Assembly (NCBI RefSeq): GCF_001715295.1
Contig: NZ_MDKB01000001.1
Coordinates: 868,397-932,396 of the forward strand
DNA from: Streptomyces griseus
Lineage (GTDB): Bacteria; Actinomycetota; Actinomycetes; Streptomycetales; Streptomycetaceae
Direction of reading: 5' to 3'
Length of the DNA: 64,000 nucleotides
This document shows positions 17,291-26,380 of the stretch, piece after piece. Made by a program: the position numbers and the translations under genes. Each line of letters begins with the position of its first letter. Position 1 is the first letter of the stretch. Under the pieces are notes generated by a model, which saw only the letters and a program-made list of their open reading frames with translations, was not told the origin of the DNA and did not search any database.

Positions 17291-18778
17291 TCAGCCGGAA
17301 GGGGCTCTCGCCGCCGCCGGTTCGCTCAGGCGCACGGGCTCCGTGCCCGGCGCGCTGTGCCGCGCCGCCCAGTTCTCCAGCGCCACCCGGCAGGCGTGGT
17401 CGAGGTGGGTGAGGCCGGCCAGGTCCAGCCTCACGGGCCGGTCCTGCGGCAGGGCCTCCAGGCTGTCCAGTATCTTCGGCAGCCGCAGGAACGTGGCGTT
17501 GCCCGACAGCCGGGCCCGGACGGGCCCGGTACCCACGTCGTCGACGTCCAGGCTGATGTGTGAGGCGTCCCAGGCCGTCTTGGCCACGGAGAGGGCCAGT
17601 CCGACCAGGACACCCTCGAACATGTTCACCGTCACGATCGCGACGGCCGTGACCACGAGGACCAGCACCTCACCCCGGTGTCCGCGCCACAGGTCCGCGA
17701 CGGTGCGCAGCGGGATCAGTTTCCAGCCGGCGTGGACGAGTATCCCGGCCAGAGCCGGCAGCGGGACGATGCCGAGGGCCGACGGCAGCAGCGCCGCGAA
17801 CAGCAGCAGCCACACCCCGTGCAGGACGCGGGAGGCCTTGGTCCGCGCCCCCGCACGGACGTTGGCGGAGCTGCGGACGATGACCGCCGTCAGCGGCAGC
17901 GCGCCCAGCAGGCCGGAGACGGCGTTGCCGGTGCCCTGGGCCATCAGCTCCTTGTCGTACCGGGTGCGTGGCCCGTCGTGGAGCCGGTCCACGGCGGCGG
18001 CGCTGAACAGGCTCTCGGCGGAGGCGATCAGTGTGAAGGCCAGCACCGTCCCGAGCACGCCGATGTCCGCGAGCTGACCGAGCGCCTCGCTTCCGGGCAG
18101 CTGGACGGCGCCGAACAGGCCCCGCACCTCGACCGTGGCGACGGGCAGGCTGAAGGCGAGCGAGACGAGGGTGGCCAGTACGACCGCGGTCAGCGCGCCC
18201 GGGACGGCCCTGACCCGTGCGGGCGCCCGCTGCCACAGCACCAGCACCACGACGGTCCCGGCGCCCACCGCGAGCGACGTGAGCGCTTCGGCCCTGACGA
18301 CGGCCCCGGCCAGGGCCCCGGGGAGTTCCGTCACCTTGCCCAGGCCGGAGGTGGGGGCCTTGATGCCGGCCGCCGCGTAGAGCTGGCCCGCGATGATCAC
18401 CAGCCCGATCCCGGCGAGCATGCCCTCGACGACGGAGACGGAGATGGCCCGGAACCAGCGCCCCAGTCTGAGGGCGCCCATGAGGAGCTGCAGCAGCCCT
18501 GAGGCCAGCACGATCACCCCGAGGGTGGCGAGCCCGTAGGCGCGCACCGCCTCGAAGACCAGGACGGTCATACCGGCGGCAGGCCCTGAGACCTGCAGGC
18601 TGCTGCCGCGCATGACGCCCGTGACGAGACCGCCCACGATGCCGGTGATCAGGCCCAGTTCGGCGGGAACGCCGGACGCGACGGCGACGCCCACGCACAG
18701 CGGCAGGGCGACGAGGAAGACGACGACGGAGGCGGCGAGATCGTGCAGCAGAGGGGACGATGCGAGGCGGTGGTCCAT
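17291..18778 (-). CDS. SulP family inorganic anion transporter
   Basis: 495-residue membrane protein of the SulP (SLC26-like) family with about ten to twelve hydrophobic helices. FLVALPLCVGVAVASGVPAE is the first helix with its conserved Pro/Gly; GLVTGVMRGSSLQVSGPAAGM is the family signature; GTGNAVSGLLGALPLTAVIVRSSANVRAGARTK follows. The last 100 residues form a STAS domain (VRARLSGNATFLRLP, RPVRLDLAGLTHLD). It carries sulfate, bicarbonate or a similar anion; no carbonic anhydrase is fused, unlike some relatives. Translation starts 8 bases after a short upstream frame, which suggests coupling. Confidence 0.92.
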   Translation of the reverse strand: MDHRLASSPLLHDLAASVVVFLVALPLCVGVAVASGVPAELGLITGIVGGLVTGVMRGSSLQVSGPAAGMTVLVFEAVRAYGLATLGVIVLASGLLQLLMGALRLGRWFRAISVSVVEGMLAGIGLVIIAGQLYAAAGIKAPTSGLGKVTELPGALAGAVVRAEALTSLAVGAGTVVVLVLWQRAPARVRAVPGALTAVVLATLVSLAFSLPVATVEVRGLFGAVQLPGSEALGQLADIGVLGTVLAFTLIASAESLFSAAAVDRLHDGPRTRYDKELMAQGTGNAVSGLLGALPLTAVIVRSSANVRAGARTKASRVLHGVWLLLFAALLPSALGIVPLPALAGILVHAGWKLIPLRTVADLWRGHRGEVLVLVVTAVAIVTVNMFEGVLVGLALSVAKTAWDASHISLDVDDVGTGPVRARLSGNATFLRLPKILDSLEALPQDRPVRLDLAGLTHLDHACRVALENWAARHSAPGTEPVRLSEPAAARAPSG

Positions 18779-18786
18779 CCCGGCCC

Positions 18787-18912
18787 TCACCGCGTCCGCA
18801 CGGTGTCGAAGGGCGTGTCGAAGGGCGTGCCGTGGGCCGGCAGGGGCCGCTGCCCGGGGTGTGCCGCGACCTGTTCGGGCAGCGGCCGGGTGTGTGCGAT
18901 GGGGGGGTGCAT
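18787..18912 (-). CDS. Short upstream ORF (41 aa) preceding SulP gene
   Basis: Open frame starting MHPPIAHTRPLPEQ and ending with the repeat TPFDTPFDT. It has AGGAGG 10 bases before its ATG and strongly G/C third positions, so it is probably translated. Its stop lies only 8 bases before the SulP ATG. Rich in Pro and His, no Cys. It could be a translational-coupling or attenuation leader. Not recognised as a known family. Confidence 0.55.
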   Translation of the reverse strand: MHPPIAHTRPLPEQVAAHPGQRPLPAHGTPFDTPFDTVRTR

Positions 18913-19163
18913 ACCAGTGGTTCCTCCTGGCGCGCGGATGGGTGCGCGTCGGCGTGCGTACGGGAACGGAGGCGGAGCAGGCACGTCGGCATGGCCCCAC
19001 GACGCCGCACGCGAGGGCGCGCGCGACGTGTGCGGTCGGGGCTTCGGTCCGGGCGGGCCGGATCAGGGGTGACAGCGCGGCGAAGGCGAGGCACCCGGAT
19101 GCGGTGGGTGGCCAGGAGCGGTCCGGACGGGAGGGCCGGGGTCGGTGCGAGCCGCGGATCAGC

Positions 19164-19616
19164 TCAGCAGCGGAAGACCTGGAGCACGGCGGGGGAGGGG
19201 GAGACCGGCGGTCTCGGAGCCCCGTACGGTTCGCCGGGGGCGACGAGTGCCGCGGTAACGGACCGGTCGCCGGCGGCGTCTGTGACCAGGGAGCGGGAGA
19301 GGTTCTCCGGGGCGGATCCGACGGCCGTGCGGTGGCGGTCCCGCGAGCGCAACAGGCCGTGGGAGCCGCCGTCGTCGGCCGGCATGTCGCACGGGACCAG
19401 CTCCCGCCCGGTCTCCTGGGCACCCCCGTCCGTGCGGGCGTACGTGCGCGCAGGAGGGACGGGAGGGGACGCGGGGGTGTGGTGGGCGAATACGGCGGAT
19501 GCGTCGGACGCGTCGGATGCGCCGGATTCGGCGTGTGCGGACGGGGCGGGGAATTGCAGGGCGAGCAGGATTGCGGTCAGGAGCGTGAACACGAACCGGG
19601 CCGTCGCATCTCGCAC
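19164..19616 (-). CDS. Small secreted protein, unknown function
   Basis: 150 residues. GTG start with AAGGGGG upstream. Residues 1-32 form a signal peptide (FVFTLLTAILLALQFPAPSAHA). The mature part is polar and low in structure with two cysteines, one in RELVPCDMPAD and one as the C-terminal residue (VFRC). No known domain. It lies 251 bases upstream of the short SulP leader frame on the same strand, too far to assign to one operon. The gap holds nothing convincing. Confidence 0.6.
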   Translation of the reverse strand: MRDATARFVFTLLTAILLALQFPAPSAHAESGASDASDASAVFAHHTPASPPVPPARTYARTDGGAQETGRELVPCDMPADDGGSHGLLRSRDRHRTAVGSAPENLSRSLVTDAAGDRSVTAALVAPGEPYGAPRPPVSPSPAVLQVFRC

Positions 19617-20376
19617 CTGCGCCCCCTTCCGGACTCCGCTTCTTTCCCTGCACGCTAACAGGTGGGAAACATCTGGCGGGACAACCTCGTGTGAAGAGTC
19701 CGGAATTCGGCGGTGGAATGAGTGAAATCGACTGTGCCGCACGCTCTTTGAGCATGCAGCCTGCAGTCGGCGATGTCCTTCCCGTCTCCGTGGCGTCCGG
19801 GCCACGGGTGGCCGGGCCCTTCTCAACTCCCCTCTGAGCAGCCGATGTCGCTGTCCCGCCGTGCTCCTCCGCCGTCTCGAGCCGCTTTCTGACCACCTGT
19901 CCGATCGGCGCGGCTGCGGTGATTCCGAGGGGGCGTGAACAAGTACTGTGGGGAGCGGGCGGGCTTCTCCGGTAAACCGGCGCACCTCCCTTGTCGCGTA
20001 CGTGTCCGGGAGTGCCGGGCGGACGGCGTCCGGAGCCGTCCGTCCGCCCGCGCGGATATGCGACGGCCATTCCCTGACGGTCATCGGCCGCCGGTGCTGT
20101 TCCCGCAGCTGTTCGTTTCCGCGGGGTCAACGCATTGCGGAGTTCCTGTGACGGTCGCGTCCGTATTCCTTTCCTCGCAGTCGGCTCTCCGTGTGATTCC
20201 TCCTGGCAGCCTGGGGCCCCGGGGCGGATGGGGCCGCCGTCGGCTGCCGTGCCGCGCGGCGCCCCCTGCGCGGGCGTGCCGTACCGCCTCCACGTACCAC
20301 CACCTCCCGGCGGGAGCGTGGAAGCCGCCCATCACGATCCGGTCTCGGACACGGGAGCAGGGGTTGTTTTCAGCCG

Positions 20377-20390
20377 TGTAATCGTTTCCA
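20377..20390 (+). promoter_or_regulatory. LacI-type operator 1 upstream of rbsR
   Basis: TGTAATCGTTTCCA fits the LacI/GalR consensus TGNAANCGNTTNCA at every fixed position. It lies 78 bases before the rbsR start. Confidence 0.8.
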
Positions 20391-20398
20391 ATCATCCG

Positions 20399-20412
20399 TG
20401 TAATCGATTCCA
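20399..20412 (+). promoter_or_regulatory. LacI-type operator 2 upstream of rbsR
   Basis: TGTAATCGATTCCA, a second full match to TGNAANCGNTTNCA exactly 22 bases downstream of the first, on the same face of the helix. Confidence 0.8.
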
Positions 20413-20467
20413 CGGCTTGATCCGCTGGTTTCGAGGCTCGCGGAAACCACAAGGAGGTGGTCCGGAA

Positions 20468-21493
20468 ATGGCGAGCATCAAGGATGTCGCGGCCCAGGCA
20501 GGAGTCTCTGTCGCCACGGTCTCCCGCGTCCTGAACAGTCATCCCTCCGTCAGCCCCGGGGCGCGCAGGCGCGTCCTCGCCGCCGTCGAGGACCTCGGCT
20601 ACCGGCCCAACGCCGTCGCCCGCTCGCTGCGCACCGACCAGACCCGCACGCTGGGCCTGGTCATCAGTGACGTACTCAACCCGTACTTCACCGCGCTGGC
20701 CCGCTCCGTGGAGGAGGAGGCCCGCGCCCTCGGCTACAGCGTGATCATCGGCAACGCCGACGAGCGGCCCGAGCAGCAGGACCACCACGTCCGCACGCTC
20801 CTCGACCGCCGGATCGACGGGCTCCTCGTGTCACCGGCCGACGGCGACTCCCCGCTGCTCGGGGACGTCGCGCGCACCGGCACACCGATGGTCTTCGTCG
20901 ACCGCTGGATGCCCGGGGTGGACGTCCCCGTCGTGCGCGCCGACGGCCACCGGGCGATCTCGGACCTGGTTGCCCATCTGTACGCCCTCGGCCACCGCAG
21001 GCTCGCCATCATCGCGGGCCCCGCCGCCACCACCACCGGCAACGAGCGCGTCGAGGCCTTCCGGGAGGCGATGCGCGCGCACGGCCTCGCGCTGCCCGAT
21101 GCCTACATCGGCCAGGGCGACTTCCAGGCGGCCAGCGGCCGGCGCGCGACCGAGCACTTCCTGTCCCTCCCCGAACCGCCCCAGATCGTCTTCGCCGCCG
21201 ACAACCTGATGGCGCTCGGCGCGCTCGACGCCATCCGCGCACGCGGCCTGCGCGTCCCCGAGGACATCGGGATCGCGGCCTTCGACGACATCCCGTGGTT
21301 CCTGCACACCGGCCCGCCGATCACCGCGATCGCCCAGCCGACCGGTGACCTCGGCCGGGCCGCCGTACGGGCCCTCGTCGACATCGTCGAGGGCCGGCCC
21401 CCGCAGTCCGTCACCCTGCCCGCCCGTCTCGTCGTACGCAGCTCCTGCGGCGAGCCGGCCCTGCCCGCACCCGACCCGAGGAGCAACGTGTGA
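20468..21493 (+). CDS. rbsR: LacI family regulator of the ribose operon
   Basis: 341-residue repressor. HTH at residues 4-23 (IKDVAAQAGVSVATVSRVLN) and hinge helix (YRPNAVARSLRT), then a periplasmic-binding-like effector domain starting LGLVISDVLNPYFTALARSVE. AAGGAGGTGG lies 7 bases before the ATG. The stop overlaps the next GTG. Two perfect LacI-type operators lie just upstream, so it probably represses its own operon and is released by ribose. Ribose specificity is inferred from rbsK and rbsD in the same operon. Confidence 0.9.
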   Translation: MASIKDVAAQAGVSVATVSRVLNSHPSVSPGARRRVLAAVEDLGYRPNAVARSLRTDQTRTLGLVISDVLNPYFTALARSVEEEARALGYSVIIGNADERPEQQDHHVRTLLDRRIDGLLVSPADGDSPLLGDVARTGTPMVFVDRWMPGVDVPVVRADGHRAISDLVAHLYALGHRRLAIIAGPAATTTGNERVEAFREAMRAHGLALPDAYIGQGDFQAASGRRATEHFLSLPEPPQIVFAADNLMALGALDAIRARGLRVPEDIGIAAFDDIPWFLHTGPPITAIAQPTGDLGRAAVRALVDIVEGRPPQSVTLPARLVVRSSCGEPALPAPDPRSNV

Positions 21494-23028
21494 GCGAGTC
21501 AGTGGAGTTGCTGCGCATCGAAGGCGTACGCAAGACCTTCCCCGGTGTCGTCGCCTTGGACAGCGTCGACTTCGACCTGCGCAGCGGCGAGGTGCATGTC
21601 CTGCTCGGGGAGAACGGCGCCGGCAAGAGCACCCTCATCAAGATGCTCTCGGGTGCCTACCGGCCCGACAGCGGCCGGATCTTCGCCCAGGGGCAGGAGG
21701 TCCGCATCCACGGCGCCCAGGACGCCGAGAAGCTCGGGATCGCCACGATCTACCAGGAGTTCAACCTGGTGCCCGATCTGACGGTCGCCGAGAACATCTT
21801 CCTCGGACGCCAGCCGCGCCGCTACGGCCTGATCGACCGGCGGACCATGGAAGCCGAGGCCGAGGTGCTGCTGCGCCGGGTCGGGCTGGACGTCCCGCCC
21901 CGCACCAGGATCCGTGAACTGGGTATCGCACGGCTGCAGATGGTCGAGATCGCCAAGGCGCTCAGCCTGGACGCACGCGTGCTGATCATGGACGAACCCA
22001 CCGCGGTCCTCACCTCCGAGGAGGTCGACAGGCTGTTCCGGATCGTGCGGCAGCTGCGCGAGGACGGCGTCGGCATCGTCTTCATCACCCACCACCTCGA
22101 CGAGATCGCCGCGCTCGGCGACCGGGTCACGGTGCTGCGCGACGGCCGGAGCATCGACCAGGTCCCCGCTTCGACCCCGGAACCGGAGCTCGTCCAGCTG
22201 ATGGTGGGGCGCAGCATCGAGCAGCAGTACCCCCGGGAACGGCCCGACGCCGGCCGGCCCCTGCTCTCCGTGTGCGGGCTCACCCGCCACGGCGTCTTCC
22301 ACGACATCAGCTTCGACGTGCGGGCCGGTGAGGTCGTCGGTCTCGCCGGACTCGTCGGAGCCGGCCGGACCGAGGTGGCCCGCGCCGTCTTCGGCGCCGA
22401 CCCGTACGACGCCGGCACCGTCGACGTACTGGGTGAGCGGCTCGGTAAGCACGACGTGACCGCCGCCATGGGCGCCGGGATCGGCCTCGTCCCCGAGGAC
22501 CGCAAGGGCCAGGGCCTCGTTCTCGACGCCTCCGTGCAGGAGAACCTCGGTCTGGTGACCCTGCGCGCGGCGAGCCGGTCCGGTCTCGTCGACCTCAAGG
22601 GGCAGCGCACGGCCGCCGCCAGGATCGCCGAGCAGCTCGGCGTGCGGATGGCGGGCCTCGGCCAGCACGTCCGTACCCTCTCCGGCGGCAACCAGCAGAA
22701 GGTCGTCATCGGCAAGTGGCTGCTCGCCGACACCCGCGTCCTCATCCTCGACGAGCCGACCCGCGGGATCGACGTCGGCGCCAAGGTCGAGATCTACCAG
22801 CTCATCAACGAGCTGACGGCCTCCGGCCACGCCGTCCTGATGATCTCCAGCGATCTGCCGGAAGTCCTCGGCATGAGCGACCGGGTGCTCGTCATGGCGC
22901 AGGGCCGGATCGCCGGTGAACTGCCCGCCCACGAAGCCACACAGGACGCCGTGATGGCCCTCGCCGTCAGCGCGCCGCCTGTCACCACCCCCATCGAGAA
23001 CGCAGAGGAGAGCCCCCGTGGCCACTGA
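21490..23028 (+). CDS. rbsA: Ribose ABC transporter ATP-binding protein
   Basis: 512-residue double ATPase. The first domain has Walker A GENGAGKST (about residues 41-49), the signature ELGIARLQMVEIAKAL in place of LSGGQ, and Walker B VLIMDEPTAVL. The second domain has a degenerate P-loop (GLVGAGRTEVARAVFG) but a good signature LSGGNQQKVVIGKWL and Walker B VLILDEPTRGID, exactly as in RbsA. GTG start overlapping the rbsR stop; its end overlaps the next gene by 11 bases. Confidence 0.95.
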   Translation: MSESVELLRIEGVRKTFPGVVALDSVDFDLRSGEVHVLLGENGAGKSTLIKMLSGAYRPDSGRIFAQGQEVRIHGAQDAEKLGIATIYQEFNLVPDLTVAENIFLGRQPRRYGLIDRRTMEAEAEVLLRRVGLDVPPRTRIRELGIARLQMVEIAKALSLDARVLIMDEPTAVLTSEEVDRLFRIVRQLREDGVGIVFITHHLDEIAALGDRVTVLRDGRSIDQVPASTPEPELVQLMVGRSIEQQYPRERPDAGRPLLSVCGLTRHGVFHDISFDVRAGEVVGLAGLVGAGRTEVARAVFGADPYDAGTVDVLGERLGKHDVTAAMGAGIGLVPEDRKGQGLVLDASVQENLGLVTLRAASRSGLVDLKGQRTAAARIAEQLGVRMAGLGQHVRTLSGGNQQKVVIGKWLLADTRVLILDEPTRGIDVGAKVEIYQLINELTASGHAVLMISSDLPEVLGMSDRVLVMAQGRIAGELPAHEATQDAVMALAVSAPPVTTPIENAEESPRGH

Positions 23029-24982
23029 CACGCATCCGAGCAAGGCGGCCGCGGGCGGCGGCGCCGGACACACCGTGCGCCGCCTCCTGCTCGACAACGG
23101 CGCCCTCACGGCGCTGGTCGTCCTCCTGGTGGCGATGTCGCTGCTCTCCGGCGACTTCCTCACCACCCAGAACCTGCTGAACGTCGGCGTGCAGGCCGCC
23201 GTCACCGCCATCCTCGCGTTCGGTGTCACCTTCGTCATCGTCTCCGCGGGCATCGACCTCTCCGTGGGCTCGGTCGCCGCGCTCTCCGCGACCGTCCTCG
23301 CCTGGTCGGCGACGTCCGCCGGAGTACCCGTCTGGCTGGCGGTCATCCTTGCCGTCGCCACCGGCGTCGCCTGCGGTTTCGTCAACGGCGCACTCGTCGC
23401 GTACGGGAAACTGCCGTCGTTCATCGCGACCCTGGCCATGCTCTCGGTCGCCCGCGGCCTCTCCCTGGTGATCTCCCAGGGCAGCCCGATCGCCTTCCCC
23501 GACTCCGTCTCCGTACTCGGTGACACGCTCGGCGGCTGGCTCCCCGTGCCGGTCCTCGTCATGATCGCGATGGGCCTGATCACGGCGCTCATCCTCACCC
23601 GCACCTACATCGGCCGCTCGATGTACGCCATCGGCGGCAACGAGGAGGCGGCCCGGCTCTCCGGGCTGCGGGTCAAGAAGCAGAAGCTGGCCATCTACGC
23701 CCTCTCCGGCCTCTTCGCCGCCGTCGCGGGCATCGTCCTCGCCTCGCGCCTGGTCTCCGCCCAGCCGCAGGCCGCGCAGGGGTACGAACTCGACGCCATC
23801 GCCGCGGTCGTCATCGGCGGTGCCAGCCTCGCAGGCGGAGTGGGCAAGGCCTCCGGCACCCTGATCGGCGCCCTGATACTCGCCGTGCTGCGCAACGGCC
23901 TCAACCTCCTGTCGGTGTCCGCGTTCTGGCAGCAGGTCGTCATCGGTGTCGTCATCGCCCTCGCGGTGCTGCTGGACACGCTGCGCCGCAAGGCCGGTTC
24001 GGGGGCCGCGGCCTCCACCGGTTCCGCCTCACCGGGGGCGCCGGGATCGGGACGCAGGGGGGCCGCGAAGGCCGGCCTCGCGGTGGTCGTCGTGGCCGCC
24101 GTCGTCGCCGCGGTCTCCTTCTTCAACTCCGGTTCCTCCGGCACCACCACCAAGGTGGGCATGTCGCTCTCCACCCTGAACAACCCCTTCTTCGTCCAGA
24201 TGAAGGCGGGCGCGCAGGCGGAGGCCAAGGCCGCAGGGATCGACCTGACGGTCACCGACGCCCAGAACGACGCGTCGCAGCAGGCCAACCAGTTGCAGAA
24301 CTTCACCAGTTCCCAAGTGGACTCCATCATCGTCAACCCGGTCGACTCCGACGCCGTCGGGCCCGGCGTGCGCAGCGCCGACAAGGCCGGCATCCCGGTC
24401 GTCGCCGCCGACCGCGGGGTCAACAAGGCCGAGACGGCCACGCTCGTCGCCTCCGACAACGTGGCGGGCGGCAAGCTCGCGGCGAAGGCACTCGCCGACA
24501 AGCTCGGCGGCAAGGGGGACATCGTCGTCCTCCAGGGCACCGCGGGCACCTCCGCGAGCCGTGAGCGGGGGGCGGGCTTCGCCGAGGGCATCAAGGCGTA
24601 CCCGGGCATCAAGGTCGTGGCCACCCAGCCGGCCGACTTCGACCGCACCAAGGGCCTGGACGTCATGACCAACCTGCTCCAGGGCCACCCCGGCGTCACC
24701 GGTGTCTTCGCCGAGAACGACGAGATGGCACTCGGCGCGGCCAAGGCCCTCGGCGCCAAGGCCGGGAAGTCCGTCTCCGTCGTCGGCTTCGACGGGACCC
24801 CCGACGGGCTGAAGGCGGTCGCCGCGGGCACGCTGTACGCGTCCGTGGCCCAGCAGCCGAAGGAACTCGGCAGGATCGCCGTGCAGAACGCGGTGCGGGC
24901 GGCCGACGGCAAGAAGGTCGCCGGCATGGTGAAGGTGCCGGTCAAGGTCGTCACCCGGCAGAACGTCGCCGACTTCTCCTGA
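23018..24982 (+). CDS. rbsC: Fused ribose permease and substrate-binding protein (RbsC-RbsB)
   Basis: 654 residues combining two normally separate subunits. Residues 1-325 are a RbsC permease (GIDLSVGSVAALSATVLAW, GGNEEAARLSGLRVKKQKL, LDAIAAVVIGGASLAGG). A Gly/Ser/Ala linker and an extra transmembrane helix (about 351-371, AGLAVVVVAAVVAAVSFF) follow. Residues 375-654 are a complete RbsB domain (VGMSLSTLNNPFFVQMK, FAENDEMALGAAKAL, SVVGFDGTPDGLKAV). The extra helix puts the binding domain outside and replaces the lipoprotein anchor. No stop codon or frameshift separates the two parts. Confidence 0.93.
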   Translation: MATDTHPSKAAAGGGAGHTVRRLLLDNGALTALVVLLVAMSLLSGDFLTTQNLLNVGVQAAVTAILAFGVTFVIVSAGIDLSVGSVAALSATVLAWSATSAGVPVWLAVILAVATGVACGFVNGALVAYGKLPSFIATLAMLSVARGLSLVISQGSPIAFPDSVSVLGDTLGGWLPVPVLVMIAMGLITALILTRTYIGRSMYAIGGNEEAARLSGLRVKKQKLAIYALSGLFAAVAGIVLASRLVSAQPQAAQGYELDAIAAVVIGGASLAGGVGKASGTLIGALILAVLRNGLNLLSVSAFWQQVVIGVVIALAVLLDTLRRKAGSGAAASTGSASPGAPGSGRRGAAKAGLAVVVVAAVVAAVSFFNSGSSGTTTKVGMSLSTLNNPFFVQMKAGAQAEAKAAGIDLTVTDAQNDASQQANQLQNFTSSQVDSIIVNPVDSDAVGPGVRSADKAGIPVVAADRGVNKAETATLVASDNVAGGKLAAKALADKLGGKGDIVVLQGTAGTSASRERGAGFAEGIKAYPGIKVVATQPADFDRTKGLDVMTNLLQGHPGVTGVFAENDEMALGAAKALGAKAGKSVSVVGFDGTPDGLKAVAAGTLYASVAQQPKELGRIAVQNAVRAADGKKVAGMVKVPVKVVTRQNVADFS

Positions 24983-25014
24983 CCGCACGGGCCCACGGAA
25001 GGCAGTAGTAACTG

Positions 25015-25944
25015 ATGTACGAGAACGAGGACTCCGCCCTCACCCGGTACGACCTCCTGGTCGTCGGTTCCGCCAACGCCGACCTGGTCGTCGGCGTCGA
25101 CCGCCGCCCCGCGGCGGGGGAGACGGTGCTCGGTTCCGACCTCGTCGTCCACCCGGGCGGCAAGGGCGCCAACCAGGCGGCCGCCGCCGCCCGCCTGGGA
25201 GCCCGCACGGCTCTGCTGGCCCGGGTCGGCGACGACGCCCACGGCCGGCTGCTGCTGGAATCGCAGCGGGCGGCGGGCGTCGACACCGGCGGAGTCCTCG
25301 TCGGCGGGGCGCCCACCGGGGTCGCCCTGATCACCGTCGACCCGTCGGGGGACAACAGCATCGTCGTCTCCCCGGGGGCCAACGCCCGGCTCACCCCGCA
25401 CGACATCCGGGAGGCGGGCCCGTTGCTGTCCGCCGCCCGGGTCGTCTCCGTCCAGCTCGAGATACCGCTGGACACGGTCGCCGAGACGGCACGCAGCCTC
25501 GCGCCCGGCACCCGTCTCGTCCTCAACCCCTCCCCGCCGGCCCCGCTGCCCTCCGAGGTGCTGGCCGCCTGCGACCCGCTGGTCGTCAACGAGCACGAGG
25601 CCCGCTTCATCCTGGGCGACGGCGCGGGGGCCACCCCCGAATCCTGGGCGCGGGACCTCACCGCGCTCGGCCCGCGCTCGGTGGTGATCACCCTGGGCGC
25701 GGCCGGCGCCCTGGTGGCCGACACCCGGGGCGGCGGCCCCGTGCACGTACCGAGTCCCACGGTCGGGGCGGTGGACACGACGGGCGCGGGCGACGCGTTC
25801 ACCGCCGCCCTGGCCTGGCGGCTCGGCCTGGGGGAGGAGCTCCCCGAGGCCGCGGCGTTCGCCGTCCGCGTCGGTGCGGCGGCCGTCACCAGGAAGGGTG
25901 CGCAGGCATCCTTCCCGACCGCGGAAGAGGTCTCCGCACTGTGA
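25015..25944 (+). CDS. rbsK: Ribokinase
   Basis: 309-residue PfkB-family kinase that phosphorylates D-ribose to ribose-5-phosphate. VGSANADLVVGVDRRPAAGET is the N-terminal sugar-binding signature with HPGGKGANQAAAAARLG; near the C-terminus VDTTGAGDAFTAALAWRLG carries the catalytic Asp and anion hole. Start ATG 32 bases after the transporter gene. Stop overlaps the rbsD GTG by four bases. Confidence 0.95.
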   Translation: MYENEDSALTRYDLLVVGSANADLVVGVDRRPAAGETVLGSDLVVHPGGKGANQAAAAARLGARTALLARVGDDAHGRLLLESQRAAGVDTGGVLVGGAPTGVALITVDPSGDNSIVVSPGANARLTPHDIREAGPLLSAARVVSVQLEIPLDTVAETARSLAPGTRLVLNPSPPAPLPSEVLAACDPLVVNEHEARFILGDGAGATPESWARDLTALGPRSVVITLGAAGALVADTRGGGPVHVPSPTVGAVDTTGAGDAFTAALAWRLGLGEELPEAAAFAVRVGAAAVTRKGAQASFPTAEEVSAL

Positions 25945-26330
25945 AGAAGTCAGGCATCCTCAACCGCCACCTGGCGGGCGCCCTGGCCGAACTGGGCCAC
26001 GGCGACGGTGTACTGGTCTGCGACGTGGGCATGCCGGTCCCCGCCGGCCCCCGGGTCGTCGACCTCGCCTTCCGGGCCGGCGTCCCCTCCTTCGCGGAGG
26101 TCCTGGACGGGCTGCTGGAGGAACTGGTGGTGGAGGGCGCGACCGCGGCCGACGAGGTACGGGACGCGAACCCCGAGACGGCCCGCCTCCTGACCGCCCG
26201 CCTCCCCGGCCTCACCCACGTCCCCCACGAAACCCTCAAGTCCCTCACCGCCGGGGCCCGCCTGGTGGTACGGACGGGCGAGGCGAAGCCGTACGCGAAC
26301 GTGCTGCTGCGGTGCGGCGTGTTCTTCTGA
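25941..26330 (+). CDS. rbsD: D-ribose pyranase
   Basis: 129-residue enzyme converting beta-pyranose to beta-furanose ribose so that ribokinase can use it. KKSGILNRHLAGALAELGHGD contains the active-site His, DVGMPVP follows, and the C-terminus ends EAKPYANVLLRCGVFF with the conserved Tyr-Ala-Asn. GTG start coupled to rbsK. Last gene of the operon. Confidence 0.95.
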   Translation: MKKSGILNRHLAGALAELGHGDGVLVCDVGMPVPAGPRVVDLAFRAGVPSFAEVLDGLLEELVVEGATAADEVRDANPETARLLTARLPGLTHVPHETLKSLTAGARLVVRTGEAKPYANVLLRCGVFF

Positions 26331-26380
26331 CCTGCGGGGGCCGCGCCTTCGGGCACCTCGGGTCGGGCTGCCGCAGGTCC
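26330..26380. terminator. Possible terminator after rbsD
   Basis: GACCTGCGG at the rbsD stop and CCGCAGGTC at 26372-26380 are perfect complements with a GC-rich 33-base loop. Confidence 0.35.

Larger units (their letters stand above)
19617..20467. other. Long divergent intergenic region
   Basis: 851 bases between the secreted-protein gene and rbsR with no frame of proper codon use. TGTTAGCGTG on the minus strand near 19655 may be a -10 region for the secreted protein. A GGGCGGAC / GTCCGCCC hairpin lies at 20017-20049. The rbsR operators are at its right end. GC content is visibly lower than in the genes around it. Confidence 0.5.

Noticed and set aside
18913..18990. Possible cysteine-containing leader peptide (MPTCLLRLRS) before the SulP leader
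   Set aside because: The frame has no stop and continues as an antisense-like shadow into SulP; no ribosome binding site.
19935..20381. 148-codon plus-strand frame upstream of rbsR
   Set aside because: Runs through the LacI operators and lacks codon bias; treated as non-coding promoter DNA.
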